Shown: in pieces, positions 22,374-32,974 of the stretch
Numbering within the stretch: position 1 is the stretch's first letter
How the letters are laid out: each line of letters opens with the position of its first letter
NCBI GenBank assembly: GCA_027625915.1
Contig: JANTQA010000012.1
Span: 5,602,501 to 5,666,500, forward strand
From: Anaeramoeba flamelloides
Taxonomy: Eukaryota; Metamonada; Anaeramoebidae
Reading direction: 5' to 3'
Length of the DNA: 64,000 nt
Notes under the pieces: generated by a model
What the model saw: the letters and a program-made list of their open reading frames with translations, nothing else
Databases searched by the model: none
What the model was told of the DNA's origin: nothing
Made by a program: the position numbers and the translations under genes

Positions 22374-22593
22374 TAAATATAGAAAATTCAATTTTGTTTT
22401 ATTTGAAATTACATCATAGCTTTTGAACAGCGGTAGAATTTTTTTTTTACCAAAAGTTTTTAAAAATTTATATAAATTCCAAATAATCAAACAGATTTCT
22501 CAAATTCAAATTTATTGATTTGTTTGAAATTGTCAACAAATTTTCTGATTTTAAGGGATTAGTGTCACCATAGATTTCTCTTATAATCAAAGT

Positions 22594-23255
<662 letters not shown>

Positions 23256-23279
23256 TATTGTAATTGGGTGTAAATGATA

Positions 23280-23913
23280 TTAGTGCACCATGGCTCGAAT
23301 AGTTTCTGTGACTCTAAAAAATCTATTATAAATCTTATTACACAATAAATTATATCATTTTTTACTAAGGATCACAATAAAAAAAAATTTCATTTTGGAA
23401 AAATTTTTTTAAAAGTTCCCTTTTCTAAACCTAAAAATAGAAACTCAAAATACAGTATTTTGATATTTAATAATTTAGATTTAGAACTTCCAAAAGTAAC
23501 TATTTTTAGAATTTTTTAATTTCAAAGATTAACTCAAGAATCATCAACATAAAAGCACAAAGACTGATTATTTTTGTTTACTTTTGATAAAGATACCTGT
23601 AGCATCAATATATTTACATGATTTGAGAAATAATCTTTCAAAAATATTTATTGATTAATTATTTAATTTTTAAAAAAAAACGAATTTTTTATTAACTAAT
23701 CTACTTTTCGCCACAAATTTAAGAAAGGTATTTTGGGATTTTTTAGTCTGAATATTGATAATTCAACCTTTAAATTTGTGGCGAAATGCAGATTTTATTC
23801 TGAAATTGTTGAGTTTTTTACTAATACATAGATCATTTTTAATTGATGAGATCGACAAATATTACTACTTGACTAATCGGTTTTTTAGAGACATTTGAAC
23901 CATGTAGCACTAA
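23280..23913. mobile_element. TIR element of the TTAGTGC...CATGG family, ~635 bp
   Basis: Ends TTAGTGCACCATGGCTCGAA and (reverse) TTAGTGCTACATGGTTCAAA. The interior matches 55331-55969 along its length (AACTTCCAAAAGTAACTATT, TTTTAATTGATGAGATC). A central palindrome TTTCGCCACAAATTTAA / TTAAATTTGTGGCGAAA lies at about 23706-23786. No gene. The following GGCTTCTCCTTGGTAGACTC ... CTCCCTTAA (23950-23980) also recurs after the other copy, so the element sits in a larger repeat. Confidence 0.75.
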
Positions 23914-24039
23914 TGCAGTTAAGTAAGATAACAACACACTTTGTTCCTAGGCTTCTCCTTGGTAGACTCTACTCCCTTAAAGAAATAAAGATCAAATTAA
24001 GATTGCCATTTTCTCAATGAATTTTTCAGATTTGGGATT

Positions 24040-24190
24040 TATTTGGTTTCTCCATGTACCAAAGGGTTAATATTGATAAATTCAGAATATTTAACCAATG
24101 CCCCAATTGGAATGATTTGACAATTTGCTGGGTAATGGGAACTTGATAATTTATATTTGTCTGTGAAATGGGAAATTTTTTGTAATTTAT
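24040..24190 (-). other. Coding-like minus-strand frames, unidentified
   Basis: Two overlapping minus-strand frames here look protein-like, one with YPANCQIIPIGALVKYSEF. There is no start, no splice support and no recognisable family. Confidence 0.2.
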
Positions 24191-24506
24191 GGGTTTTAGG
24201 TTTGACAGTTTGAAGTTTTATTTATTTCTTTACTTGTCGAGAGAACGGAGCAATTAAGAAAATTTTATCAAAATAAAAAAAAAAGTGAAGAAAAATGTTT
24301 GTAATGAGATATTTTATTCTTGTTTGCTGATCGTTTTGTTTTGTTTAGTTTTGTGTTGAACAAAAAAATCAAGAAAAAACAGTTGCTCGGTTTTTTCAAG
24401 AGTGTTTTTTATTTTTTTTTTAGAATAAAGATCGATAGATCCTTTGATTTAAAGTTGTTTTGATTCGAAAATAATGTTCTTAAACAAACAAGATTAGCCA
24501 ATTCAC

Positions 24507-24674
24507 TTATTTCCGATTTGTTTGCCTGAGTCTTAATGGTGACATTAAGGATAAGCTAGTTGTTTTTTTAACTTGTGATGTTTGTACCTTTTTTAATTGT
24601 TGTCCTTGTTTAATTTGATTTAAGAGATCGTTTTTTTTATCGATTTGTGGTTGTTCTTCGTCGGCTTGGCTCAT
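24507..24674 (-). CDS. 55-residue WH2-domain (actin monomer-binding) protein
   Basis: An intact minus-strand frame from ATG (24674-24672) to TAA (24509-24507). It begins MSQADEEQPQIDKKNDLLNQ and continues IKQGQQLKKVQTSQVKK. The core LLNQIKQGQQLKKV (residues 17-30) fits the WH2 consensus: an amphipathic helix with LL and I, a Gly, then LKKV. In the family this helix sits in the cleft between actin subdomains 1 and 3, and the LKKV strand runs along the monomer. The protein is too short for a multi-domain WASP/verprolin, so a monomer-sequestering role like actobindin or thymosin-beta proteins is the likely job. The coding part is visibly richer in G+C than the flanks and the upstream sequence is A/T-rich, as for the other genes. 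The tail (MSPLRLRQTNRK) is basic. A missed downstream exon remains possible. Confidence 0.72.
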   Translation of the reverse strand: MSQADEEQPQIDKKNDLLNQIKQGQQLKKVQTSQVKKTTSLSLMSPLRLRQTNRK

Positions 24675-24779
24675 TCTATAAACGCAATTGTAAAAACTTT
24701 TTTTAAAAATAGTAAGAAATCAAAAAATGATTGCTTAATTGGATAGTTTGTGTTTTTAAATCAGATGAAAACTCAGTTT

Positions 24780-25640
24780 TGGGTTACAAATGTTTACTTT
24801 TTATAGTTTTGGTTTCAATTTGAATTTCTAGTGAAGAGTTGTCAATCACAATATTTACTTTTTAAATTATTAGATTTGGCAAATTTGCAAACAATATTTT
24901 GAAATAACTTGTTTTTTTAAGTTTTGGTGTTGTTGGAGAACGAAATTTGAAATGGGTAATAGGACATTTTGGATATTGATTGATTTCAATAAAAGTTTCC
25001 TCATTGAGAAAACCAGAAAGAGAAATAACCACAATGAAATGAATCTGTAATTGACTATTTTTAACTTGAGTTTTTTTTGTTAGAAATGACAAAAAATGTG
25101 AATAAACCAGTTTTCCTTCTTTTTCCTTTTTGAAAAGTTTTTATTAATGCTTTGTATGCTGTTAATATCTTAATAAAAAGATCAAAATTTTCATTTAGCT
25201 TTCCTTAAAAAAATATAACCCAAAGAATTAAAATTTCATCAAGTTGTCAATTCTAAAAAGAGGGAAATTAAGAATTTAAAATTGTTTTCAGGATTAAAAC
25301 ATTGAAAAATTACATGACGAATTAGAATATTTTCTTTGAGGAAAGTTGAATGAAAATTTGGTTACATTTATTGTGAAACAAAGAGCAAAGTATTTTTTTC
25401 TTTTAGGGGTAAAGAATCTTTGGAAATTAGTTGACTTTTCAAAATATTTTTGATAGGTGACTGCTTTAAATATTCGAATTGGTAGATGATTCAAAAAAAG
25501 TGAAATTCGAACAAAAAAAATTTCTTTGATTTTACCTCACTTACACTCTGATTTTCGAATCGCTTTGTTAGAAAGAGGAAATGGTTTTAAAATGCTGTTG
25601 ACATTTATTTTAAGACAATTTTTTCTCAGTGGCTATGATC
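24780..25640 (-). other. Possible eroded coding sequence, unidentified
   Basis: The minus-strand frame 25092-24862 (with VKNSQLQIHFIVVISLSGF and FIEINQYPKCPITHFKF) looks like beta-rich protein. More protein-like frames lie at 24790-24855, 25270-25500 and about 25560. The last ends in a GTAAGT donor-like site. They do not assemble into one gene by eye, and I recognise no family. It could be a decayed gene upstream of the WH2 gene. Confidence 0.3.
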
Positions 25641-25977
25641 AAAAAATTACTAAAAGCAAAAATGACAACAAGAAATAAAGATTTGTAAAAGGTTAGTGAC
25701 AATTTTTTAGCTAAGTGAAAATTTTCAGATTTTTAATACTGAAGAATTTAAAGACATTTACAGAAACAAAATATTGAGAAGATATTTGAATTTATATTCC
25801 TATTTTGTTTAAAAAGTTTGAAAAAAATTAGTAAAAAGGGAAAAAAAATCAATTATTTTTAATTCATGCTTGAACAAATAATAGAGTTCCTAGAAACAAT
25901 CTAGTCGATGGGTATGAGAGTATAAGTGATGAGTTTCAAAAAAAGTTGTTTAAATCAAAAAAAAATCAATAAAAAAA

Positions 25978-26049
25978 GCTCCGCACGGGGCTCGAACCCG
26001 CGACATTCAGGTTAAAAGCCTGACGCTCTGCCGACTGAGCTAGCGAAGC
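25978..26049 (-). tRNA. tRNA-Lys(TTT)
   Basis: 72 nt on the minus strand. Acceptor stem GCTTCGC / GCGGAGC with one G-T pair. D arm GCTCAGTCGGCAGAGC. The anticodon loop CTTTTAA gives TTT for AAA/AAG lysine codons, by far the commonest codon class in this genome. T arm GCGGGTTCGAGCCCCGT. No intron, no encoded CCA. A T-rich run on the minus strand just downstream fits Pol III termination. Confidence 0.97.
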
Positions 26050-26479
26050 AATGTACATTTTTTGACCCTTTATTAAATGTTTATTTTATAAATAGCTGAC
26101 TTTTTGATTAAATATTTCAAAATCAAACAAATTCAAAAAACTTGAATAATTTACAAACAAATCTACATCATATTAAAGATTTTACTCTCTAACAATGAAA
26201 ATTCAAAGAACAACACTCGACTAATCAAAAATAATATAATCTACACATTGGTTCTAATGTCTATAAACAATCGATCAATTAACTAATTATATATAAATGA
26301 TTTCATTAAATAAAAATGATTCTTGTTTTACTGTAAAACAACATAAAAATAACTGAAAAAAATCTCCGTATAATAAAATATTTAAATTATCAATATTCAG
26401 ACGCCAAAATGTCAAAAGGTCTCTTATAAATTTGTCGAAAAATCTAGAATATTCACGAAGAAATTCAATTTTTTTTAAA

Positions 26480-26866
26480 AAAATTAAAATAATTAAAGAA
26501 TAAATTTTTTTGACAAATGATTTCTGAAATCAAGCAAATATATTGATGTTATAATTAGATTTATAAAACAGGAACCAAAACTAATCAGTCTTTGGGGTTT
26601 TCTACTGATGATTATAGAGTTAAATTTTGAAATTAAATAATTCAAAAAATAGTTACTTTTGGAATTTCTAAATCTGTTTTTTCAAAAACAAAAATACTTT
26701 TATATGAAAACCTATTTAGAAATTTCGAAAAGAAATAAAAAAAAATTACCAAAAATAAATATTTTTAATTGTGATTCTTAGTAAAAACTGTAATAATTTA
26801 TTGTGTAAATTTATTTACTAATAGATTTTTTTGAATTCATTTGAGACATGGTAAGTGAATATCATC
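26480..26866 (-). mobile_element. Partial inverted copy of the TTAGTGC...CATGG TIR family
   Basis: The reverse complement matches 23280 onwards: CAATAAATTATTACAGTTTT, AGAAATTCCAAAAGTAACTA and a relative of ATCAATATATTTGCTTGATT. Only one end is present. Confidence 0.6.
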
Positions 26867-26993
26867 TTCATACAATTTCAATAACATTTAAATATATACA
26901 AATATATGATTAGGTTAATCCATACACATAAATTTATCTTTTTATTTTTTTTTCATTCACTTCATAAGCATGGTAAAATAAAATACAGCTGAT

Positions 26994-27075
26994 TTCCTTT
27001 CTAAGACACAAACTTTCAACAAAATTAAGGCTCAAAAAAAATCTTAAATTAAGGTTCAAAATTTGGATTTTTTTT
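26994..27075. repeat. One arm of a palindromic repeat (ACACAAACTTTCAACA)
   Basis: Matches the left arm of the palindrome at 52581-52783 (ACAAACTTTCAACARAATT, AATTAAGGYWCAAAATTTGG). The other end may be the scrap CTTAAAAGTGGAACTGACTG near 29813, in which case the 2.7 kb between them inserted into it. Confidence 0.5.
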
Positions 27076-27086
27076 TTCACAAATTA

Positions 27087-27620
27087 TTTTACTAAGCTCT
27101 GTTTCGGTCAAAGGTGTCCAGTTTTATTGAAGAAATAGAAGCTATTCTATGATTTTAATCCATTATTCTTCTCAAAATAAATTTTTAATTTTTAAGATCT
27201 GATCATTTTTTCTCATTTGGTTTTTATTTTTTTTTATTTTTTTCTTTTTGCCCTTGATCATTTTTTCTCTTTTTGTAAAGATTGATTTTTTTTTTTTATT
27301 TTGATTTTTGCTTTTTTTTTATTCATATTTTCTTTTTTATTTTTTTTTTTCAAAAATTAAATTTGATGAAAAAAGGTTTGAAACTCAAAATTAACCTTAA
27401 GAAAAGTTAAACTTTGGAAGTTCTTTTAAAATTCATACACTTACAAGTAAAAAATCTTATTTACGACAATTTTAATTTTTCAAAGAAATTGAGAAATTTT
27501 ATACTACTGTTTGTTGCACCCAAAAAATTTTTTAACTTTTTTTTTTTGAAATTTATGGTTTGTTGAGGCTTTTATTTTATGATTATAGACTCATACATGG
27601 AGTTTATTATAACGGTGATT
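27087..27620 (+). mobile_element. TIR element of the TTTCAGTCAAAGG family, right end missing
   Basis: Starts with CTCTGTTTCGGTCAAAGG and follows the copy at 22594 through CAGTTTTATTGAAGAAATRG, AAGAAAAGTTAAACTTTG and AATTTATGGTTTGTTGAGG. It then stops abruptly before the next TTAA element. A second fragment of the same family lies at 28430-28567, continued at 29676-29770. Confidence 0.65.
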
Positions 27621-27693
27621 TTCGAAGATTGTACTATTTGTTGACAAAATAAATGGAACACTATTTTCATTTATCTTTCCAAAATTAAATGTT

Positions 27694-28251
27694 TTAAGGT
27701 TCACAATCCCTGAAACTGGAAGAAAGATTATCTTGTATTGGGTGTGTCAACTTGTTATTTTGGTTCTTAGCTGATCGATCCACAACTGAGTTTGGATCGT
27801 ATAGGTGGTTGAAAAAGGTTATTTTTGTGATTTTATTTTTTTTTTTTCAGAAATACGAATTGATGAGTCTAAGATTAATTAATTGGAAGGTATTGAATTG
27901 AAAGTGTTAAATTTTGGGTTGTTGAAATTATCATTTTCCTTTTACAGAATTAGGAGTAAATAAAAAAAAATTTTTTTTACAAGCATCAAATAATACAAAG
28001 CGTAAATAAAAATTTCAACATAGAAAACAAAAAAACTCAATTACTAATTAAATATCTTCCAATTAATTAATCTTAGACTCATCAATCTGGATTTCGGAAA
28101 AAATAAAAATAAAATCACAAAAATAGCCTTTTTCAACCACCTATACGATCCAAACTCAGTTGTGGATCGATCAGCTAAGAACCAAAATAACAAGTTGACA
28201 CACCCAATACAAGATAATCTTTTTTCCAGTTTCAGGGATTGTAAACCTTAA
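27694..28251. mobile_element. TIR element (ACAATCCCTG ends), TTAA on both sides, 558 bp
   Basis: TTAAGGTTCACAATCCCTGA at the left and TTCAGGGATTGTAAACCTTAA at the right are near-perfect inverted copies. The inverted arms extend about 190 bp each, including GATTATCTTGTATTGGGTGT and CTTAGCTGATCGATCCACAA. Same family as 6199-6966 but better preserved, so probably younger. No gene. Confidence 0.85.
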
Positions 28252-28566
28252 ATCAGGTACAATTTCAAATTTTTAATTCTTAAAACCAATTTAAATTATT
28301 ATTGACCCTTTTAGAATTTAGTTCTTTGGTGACTTATTATAATTCTCGAAATATGATTTTTTTGGAAAACTTTATGAAAAGTTTGATCTTTTTTTTTTAA
28401 GATTAACAGAATTGGTTTCAATGAAAGTGACCCAAAATTTTTTAACATTTTATTTATTGTTTTTTTTTTTTGAAATTTAATGTTTGTTCAGGTATTTCTT
28501 TTATAAATCCCAACTCTAATGTGAAGTTTATTATTGCTCTTATTTCGGAACAATCTTAGTTTGGCA

Positions 28567-29683
28567 GCACGAGCATGAAAAATTTTTTTGAAAAAAAATT
28601 AAACATTTGATAATTTTTCGGTTTTTTATAACTTCACTTATAATAAAAACTATTGGTCAATAAAAGATCTTGGATCAAAAATTATTTTTAAAGGTATTTA
28701 ACAATTTAAAGTTGGAAAATTCAATTTTCCAGTAAGATTTTTTTCAATTTTAATAGTAAAAAATTTGAATATTTTTATTTTCACAGTTAAGAAGTTATAA
28801 TCATATATTTTATTATATTTTAAAAGTATTGTAAATCTGATAAATATCTTTCAAATAGGTAACTAATTATTTAGGCTATTAGAGAATTATTTATTGATAT
28901 AAATTAAAATAATTTTTTTTTTTTTTGATTTTTCGTGAGGTTTTTTTGAATTTTTGAAATAAACTAAAAATTTTTATAAATTTTCAGTTTATTCCAAATA
29001 TAAAAAAAAAACCGGGCAGTTTCTTTAGATTTTCCAAAATTTTAAGGGATTGGGTAAAATCTAATGATTTTACTTTATTCTTTTTAATTCTTTAAAACGA
29101 CCGTTAGCTTTTCTTGAGTTTTCTGTTTATTTCGAAAATCAATATTTTTTCGTTAGGTTTTTTTACTTTTTGTAATAAAGTGAAAATTTTCAATTTTTTC
29201 GTTTTATTTTGAAAAAGTAAAAAAAAAACACAATTTATTTTCCAGATGTTAAAAGAATTGAGTAAAATCAAAGGTTTTTCTCAATTCTTTTAACATCTGG
29301 AAAAGCTAGGCACTCTACATATACTTACAATAATTATCATAAGGGTTTTTTTCTCTATTTCGGTTTTATTAGATGAGAAAAATGTTTTCAAAACTATTGG
29401 TTATAATCTATCAAAGTAAATATCTCCAAATAGAATTAAACTATAATTCATTCAACAATTTATTTGGAATTGTTTACCTCAAAATGCCTTTTTTTCTTGA
29501 CTAGGGACTTTTAAAAGGGGTGACTATACTGAAAACAAAAAATATAATAGTCCTGTGAATTTTAATTTCTGGAATTTTGATTATATTGTGAATAAACTTA
29601 ATTATTCAAGATAAAAGATAAAGAAACGGAGTAGTTTTGTCTAACTTTTTTTTTTTTTCAATTTTATTTTTTCATGCTAGTGG
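28567..29683. mobile_element. Foldback element with AGCATGAAAAA ends, ~1.1 kb
   Basis: AGCATGAAAAA at the left and TTTTTTCATGCT at the right are inverted ends. They interrupt a fragment of the TTTCAGTCAAAGG family, which resumes at GGGATTCTTAAAAAAAAGTG. Inside are several hairpins, including a perfect 25 bp stem at 29238-29304 and imperfect ones near 28935-29010 and 29150-29235. The hairpin phrase GGTTTTTTTACTTTTTGWAATAAA links it to 30255 and 38441. No gene. Confidence 0.6.
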
Positions 29684-29869
29684 GATTCTTAAAAAAAAGT
29701 GATTTTTTCATTTTTTGGCTCTTCACATTTGAATTAAATGGGGTTTAGAATTGGAATTTTATGCCTTAAATTGAAAATATTGTTGTTACTTAATTTTTAT
29801 TGAATTTCATATCTTAAAAGTGGAACTGACTGAAGAAATTTATAAGTAAGACAAAACTACTACTGATAT

Positions 29870-30500
29870 TAATATTTCATTTTTAAAAATATATTTTTAT
29901 ATGCAATATTATCAAAATACAGGAACTTCAAATTCATGGGACGGTTGTATTTGATTTCTTTAGTCCGAAAAACTTTTTTTTAATTCTCTAGTTTAGAAAA
30001 AAGGCATTTTTCAGGTAAAAAATTCCCAATAAATTGTAGAATGAATTATATTTTTATTCAATTTGTATATATTTACTTTGATAGAAAATGATCAATAATT
30101 TTGAAAATGTTGTTCTCATCTAATAAAACTGAAATAGAGAAAAAAAATCTTATGAAAATTATTTTAAGTGTCTGTAGAATGTCGGGATTTTTCAGAATTC
30201 AAACAATAGAGAAAATTCTTTAATTTTACTCAATTCTTTTAAATTTTGGAAAAGCTAATGGCGTTATTTTTTTTTTTTTACTTTTTGAAATAAACCGAAA
30301 ATTTCTTAAATTTTCTGTTTATTACAAAAATTAAAAAAAACCTAACCTAAAATTAAAAAATATTTTTTTTTTACCATTTTTAGTAATAAATAATTTATAA
30401 TAGTCAAAATAAATGATTATCCTTTTGAGAGATATTTATTAAATTTAAAACTCTTTGAAAATATATGTAAATAACTAAGTTTAAATCAATTTTGGAATAA
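29870..30500 (-). mobile_element. Inverted partial copy of the foldback element
   Basis: The reverse complement follows 28790-29590 for several hundred bases: TTCATAAGATTTTTTTTCTC, GTTTTATTAGATGAGAA, ATCAAAGTAAATAT, the hairpin ACTTTTTGAAATAAACCGAA and ATAAATATCTCTCAAA. Together the two copies form a large inverted duplication around 29720. Confidence 0.6.
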
Positions 30501-30729
30501 AACTCCTTCTTATTATAGAGTGAGTATTAAAGTAGAAATGAATTTTGTTCAAAATTTTACCTTATTGTTCACCATTTTTATAATTTTTTTTTGTTTCCTT
30601 TCCGTTGTATTGAAAGTGTATATAAAATTTACTCTATTTTTTAGAGAAAATTTTTTCTATTTGATCGATAAATTTTAGAATTTGTTTTTTATATAAACCA
30701 ACTTTAAGGAATCAGTCCCAGATCAACTT

Positions 30730-31690
30730 ATTTGTTAATTATTGGTTTTTTTGTTCGATTAAGATATAGGTCTTTGAGAAAAACAGAACACAATTTTAAT
30801 TTTGAAATACAGATTAAACTTTTCTAAGTGTATTATTTTGACAAGAGTGTATCATTAATCGGTAATGATTTTCAATTCAGATTCTTGATTTTTCTTTTAT
30901 AAAACAAGTCTTCAAAGAAGTAGGTTAAAATTTGTGGCTCTCCCCAAAAAGTAAAATGCAATAAACATTTTTCTCATTAAGGGCTACTTTTTCAGGTGAA
31001 AAGTGTGAAATTGTTAATAGAAACACTCTATAAAGAGTTCTATAACCTCAGTTAATTTTTTCCATTCGGAATTTATTTTACAAAAAAAACGAGAAAATTC
31101 AACAATTTTCACAATTTTACCCTTTTTTAGATCCACCCACATAAATTAAACCAACCGGAAATTTGATTTGATTATTTCATAATTTCCATTTCAAATCTAT
31201 GTCAAACACAAAAAAAGTTCCCCAAGATGTTCAAAATATTATTTAAATTTGCTTTTATAAGTTTGAAAAGTTTTCAAATTTGAACTTCGACTTGAAAATC
31301 CTTAAAGTCATTTTTTTAAAAACATTTTCCTTTCAAAATTTATTTCAAAAATTTTTTTTTAAAAGTTTATTTGTGATATTTTTATTAAAAGATGAGAGTG
31401 ATCAAAACAATGTATTCCCAACAACTATAATCTCTCTTTCAAAAGAATAATCATATTTTTTTTTTTTTCTTGCTCCAATGGAAAATCTAATTTACTACAC
31501 AGCAGTAAACCGAAGATAAAATCTATTTTCAAGGTAAAACTCTGATCTTTTAAGTAAATTTAAATTCGGAAATGAGTGTAGGTATTTTACCCAATTTTTA
31601 TGAATTATTTTTGTTGTTCTTGATGATTTGAATCTAAAATGCCCTATATTTTTTGAGAAAAATATTTTAATTTGATCCATTATTTTTAGA
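30730..31690. other. Stretch with protein-like frames but no identified gene
   Basis: 30740-30840 resembles 7465-7560 and 32985-33080. Plus-strand frames at 30995-31130 (VKSVKLLIETLYKEFYNLS) and near 31200 and 31390 look protein-like but are short and open-ended. A minus-strand frame lies at 31680-31495. Could be decay of an old gene or element, or chance. Confidence 0.2.
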
Positions 31691-31700
31691 GAATTTCTTT

Positions 31701-32929
31701 TTAAGCGACTAGTAACTCTTATTTATTTTTTTTACCAAAAATAATAGAGTAATTATTTACATAAGGATACAATTAAACCCGATATGCAACTACATTTGTC
31801 AACTTTTGAGAAATGAATAATCATTTTTAAAAGATTTCATTTTTCCAATGAAATTTTCAGTAAAAAGATCAGATCCTTTTTTTTTAGGTTTTTGGATCAA
31901 ATTAGAAAAATAAAAATTTGCCAAAAAATTTAATTTTGAAGAAATATTACTTTTAGTAATTTCTGGGTGTCTTTATGAACAAGTGAGGTTGAAACTTTAA
32001 TCTTATTTTAAAAATACAATAAAAATAAATCAAATGGAGTATCCTTGAAGATCTAAAAAATTTGAACATCTATTTTATTCAGAAATATTTATTAAAATTC
32101 TTGAAATTTATAAGACTTGTCAATATATTTTTTCTAAATATCAAGAGTATAAACAAGGAACTTTTTTGTATTAAAATCAGGTATTTGATAATATCTATTA
32201 TTTTTTTTATTTATTAGAAATATGCATTTGAATTCTTATATTTGTTGCAAAATCTTGAAAAATTGAGAAATAATTATAAAGTCTATTTGATACATTTAAT
32301 CTTCAGGTTGTTAATGACTTACTGAAATAAATAAGATTTGGTTATTACTGATTGATTATAAATAATCAAATTAAAAAGTATTTCTTTAGAGTATAGGTCA
32401 AATTTTCCAGGTTTTAAAAAAGTATTTCAGGAATTTTTAATTAGATTTTTTGGTTCTTTTTCTCAGATTTTTTAATTCAATCCCGATAAAAATAGCTTTG
32501 AACCATTCTTTGAATAAAAAAAATTATATTTTTTACAAGTTTAAAATAATTATTGTATTTTTTTTGAGATTAAGTATATTTTTTAAACTTAGTTATTATA
32601 GAATTTAGTGGTTTTATTTTTAAAGTGTATTTTTGTACACTTCCTTTATATGCAATAAGATTTCAATCTTCTTTCAAAGATAATATTTTTTTTTAAATAA
32701 TTTGGAAATATGTTGAATTTTGAACTCTTTCAAAAATTAGAAAAATAGATCAGACTTTTTAAAAACAATAATTTCATTTCTGAAAAGAGCATTGAAAGTA
32801 ATTTTTGTTTTATAGTAATCAGATTTTTAAACCTTTTTTCAATTTCAAGATACTGTAAAATTTTTTTTGGAATTTACTAGTCCCTTAAATTTTACTTGAA
32901 GATTTTTTTTAGTTTACTAGTCCCTTTAA
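31701..32929 (+). mobile_element. TTAA-flanked repeat element, complete copy B, 1.23 kb
   Basis: Left end TTAAGCGACTAGTAACTCTT, right end AGTTTACTAGTCCCTTTAA: inverted ends with TTAA on both sides. The right end carries a near-duplicate terminus 45 bp inside (TTACTAGTCCCTTAA at 32874). Matched by copy A (1729-6195, interrupted) and reversed copy C (46023-47335). No open frame of note, so it must have moved with a transposase from elsewhere. The terminal GACTAGT is shared with the short MITEs at 12735, 20266 and 20882. Confidence 0.75.
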
Positions 32930-32974
32930 TAATAGAACTTTGAGAAACCAATACAATATTTACTTAAGGTTTAC

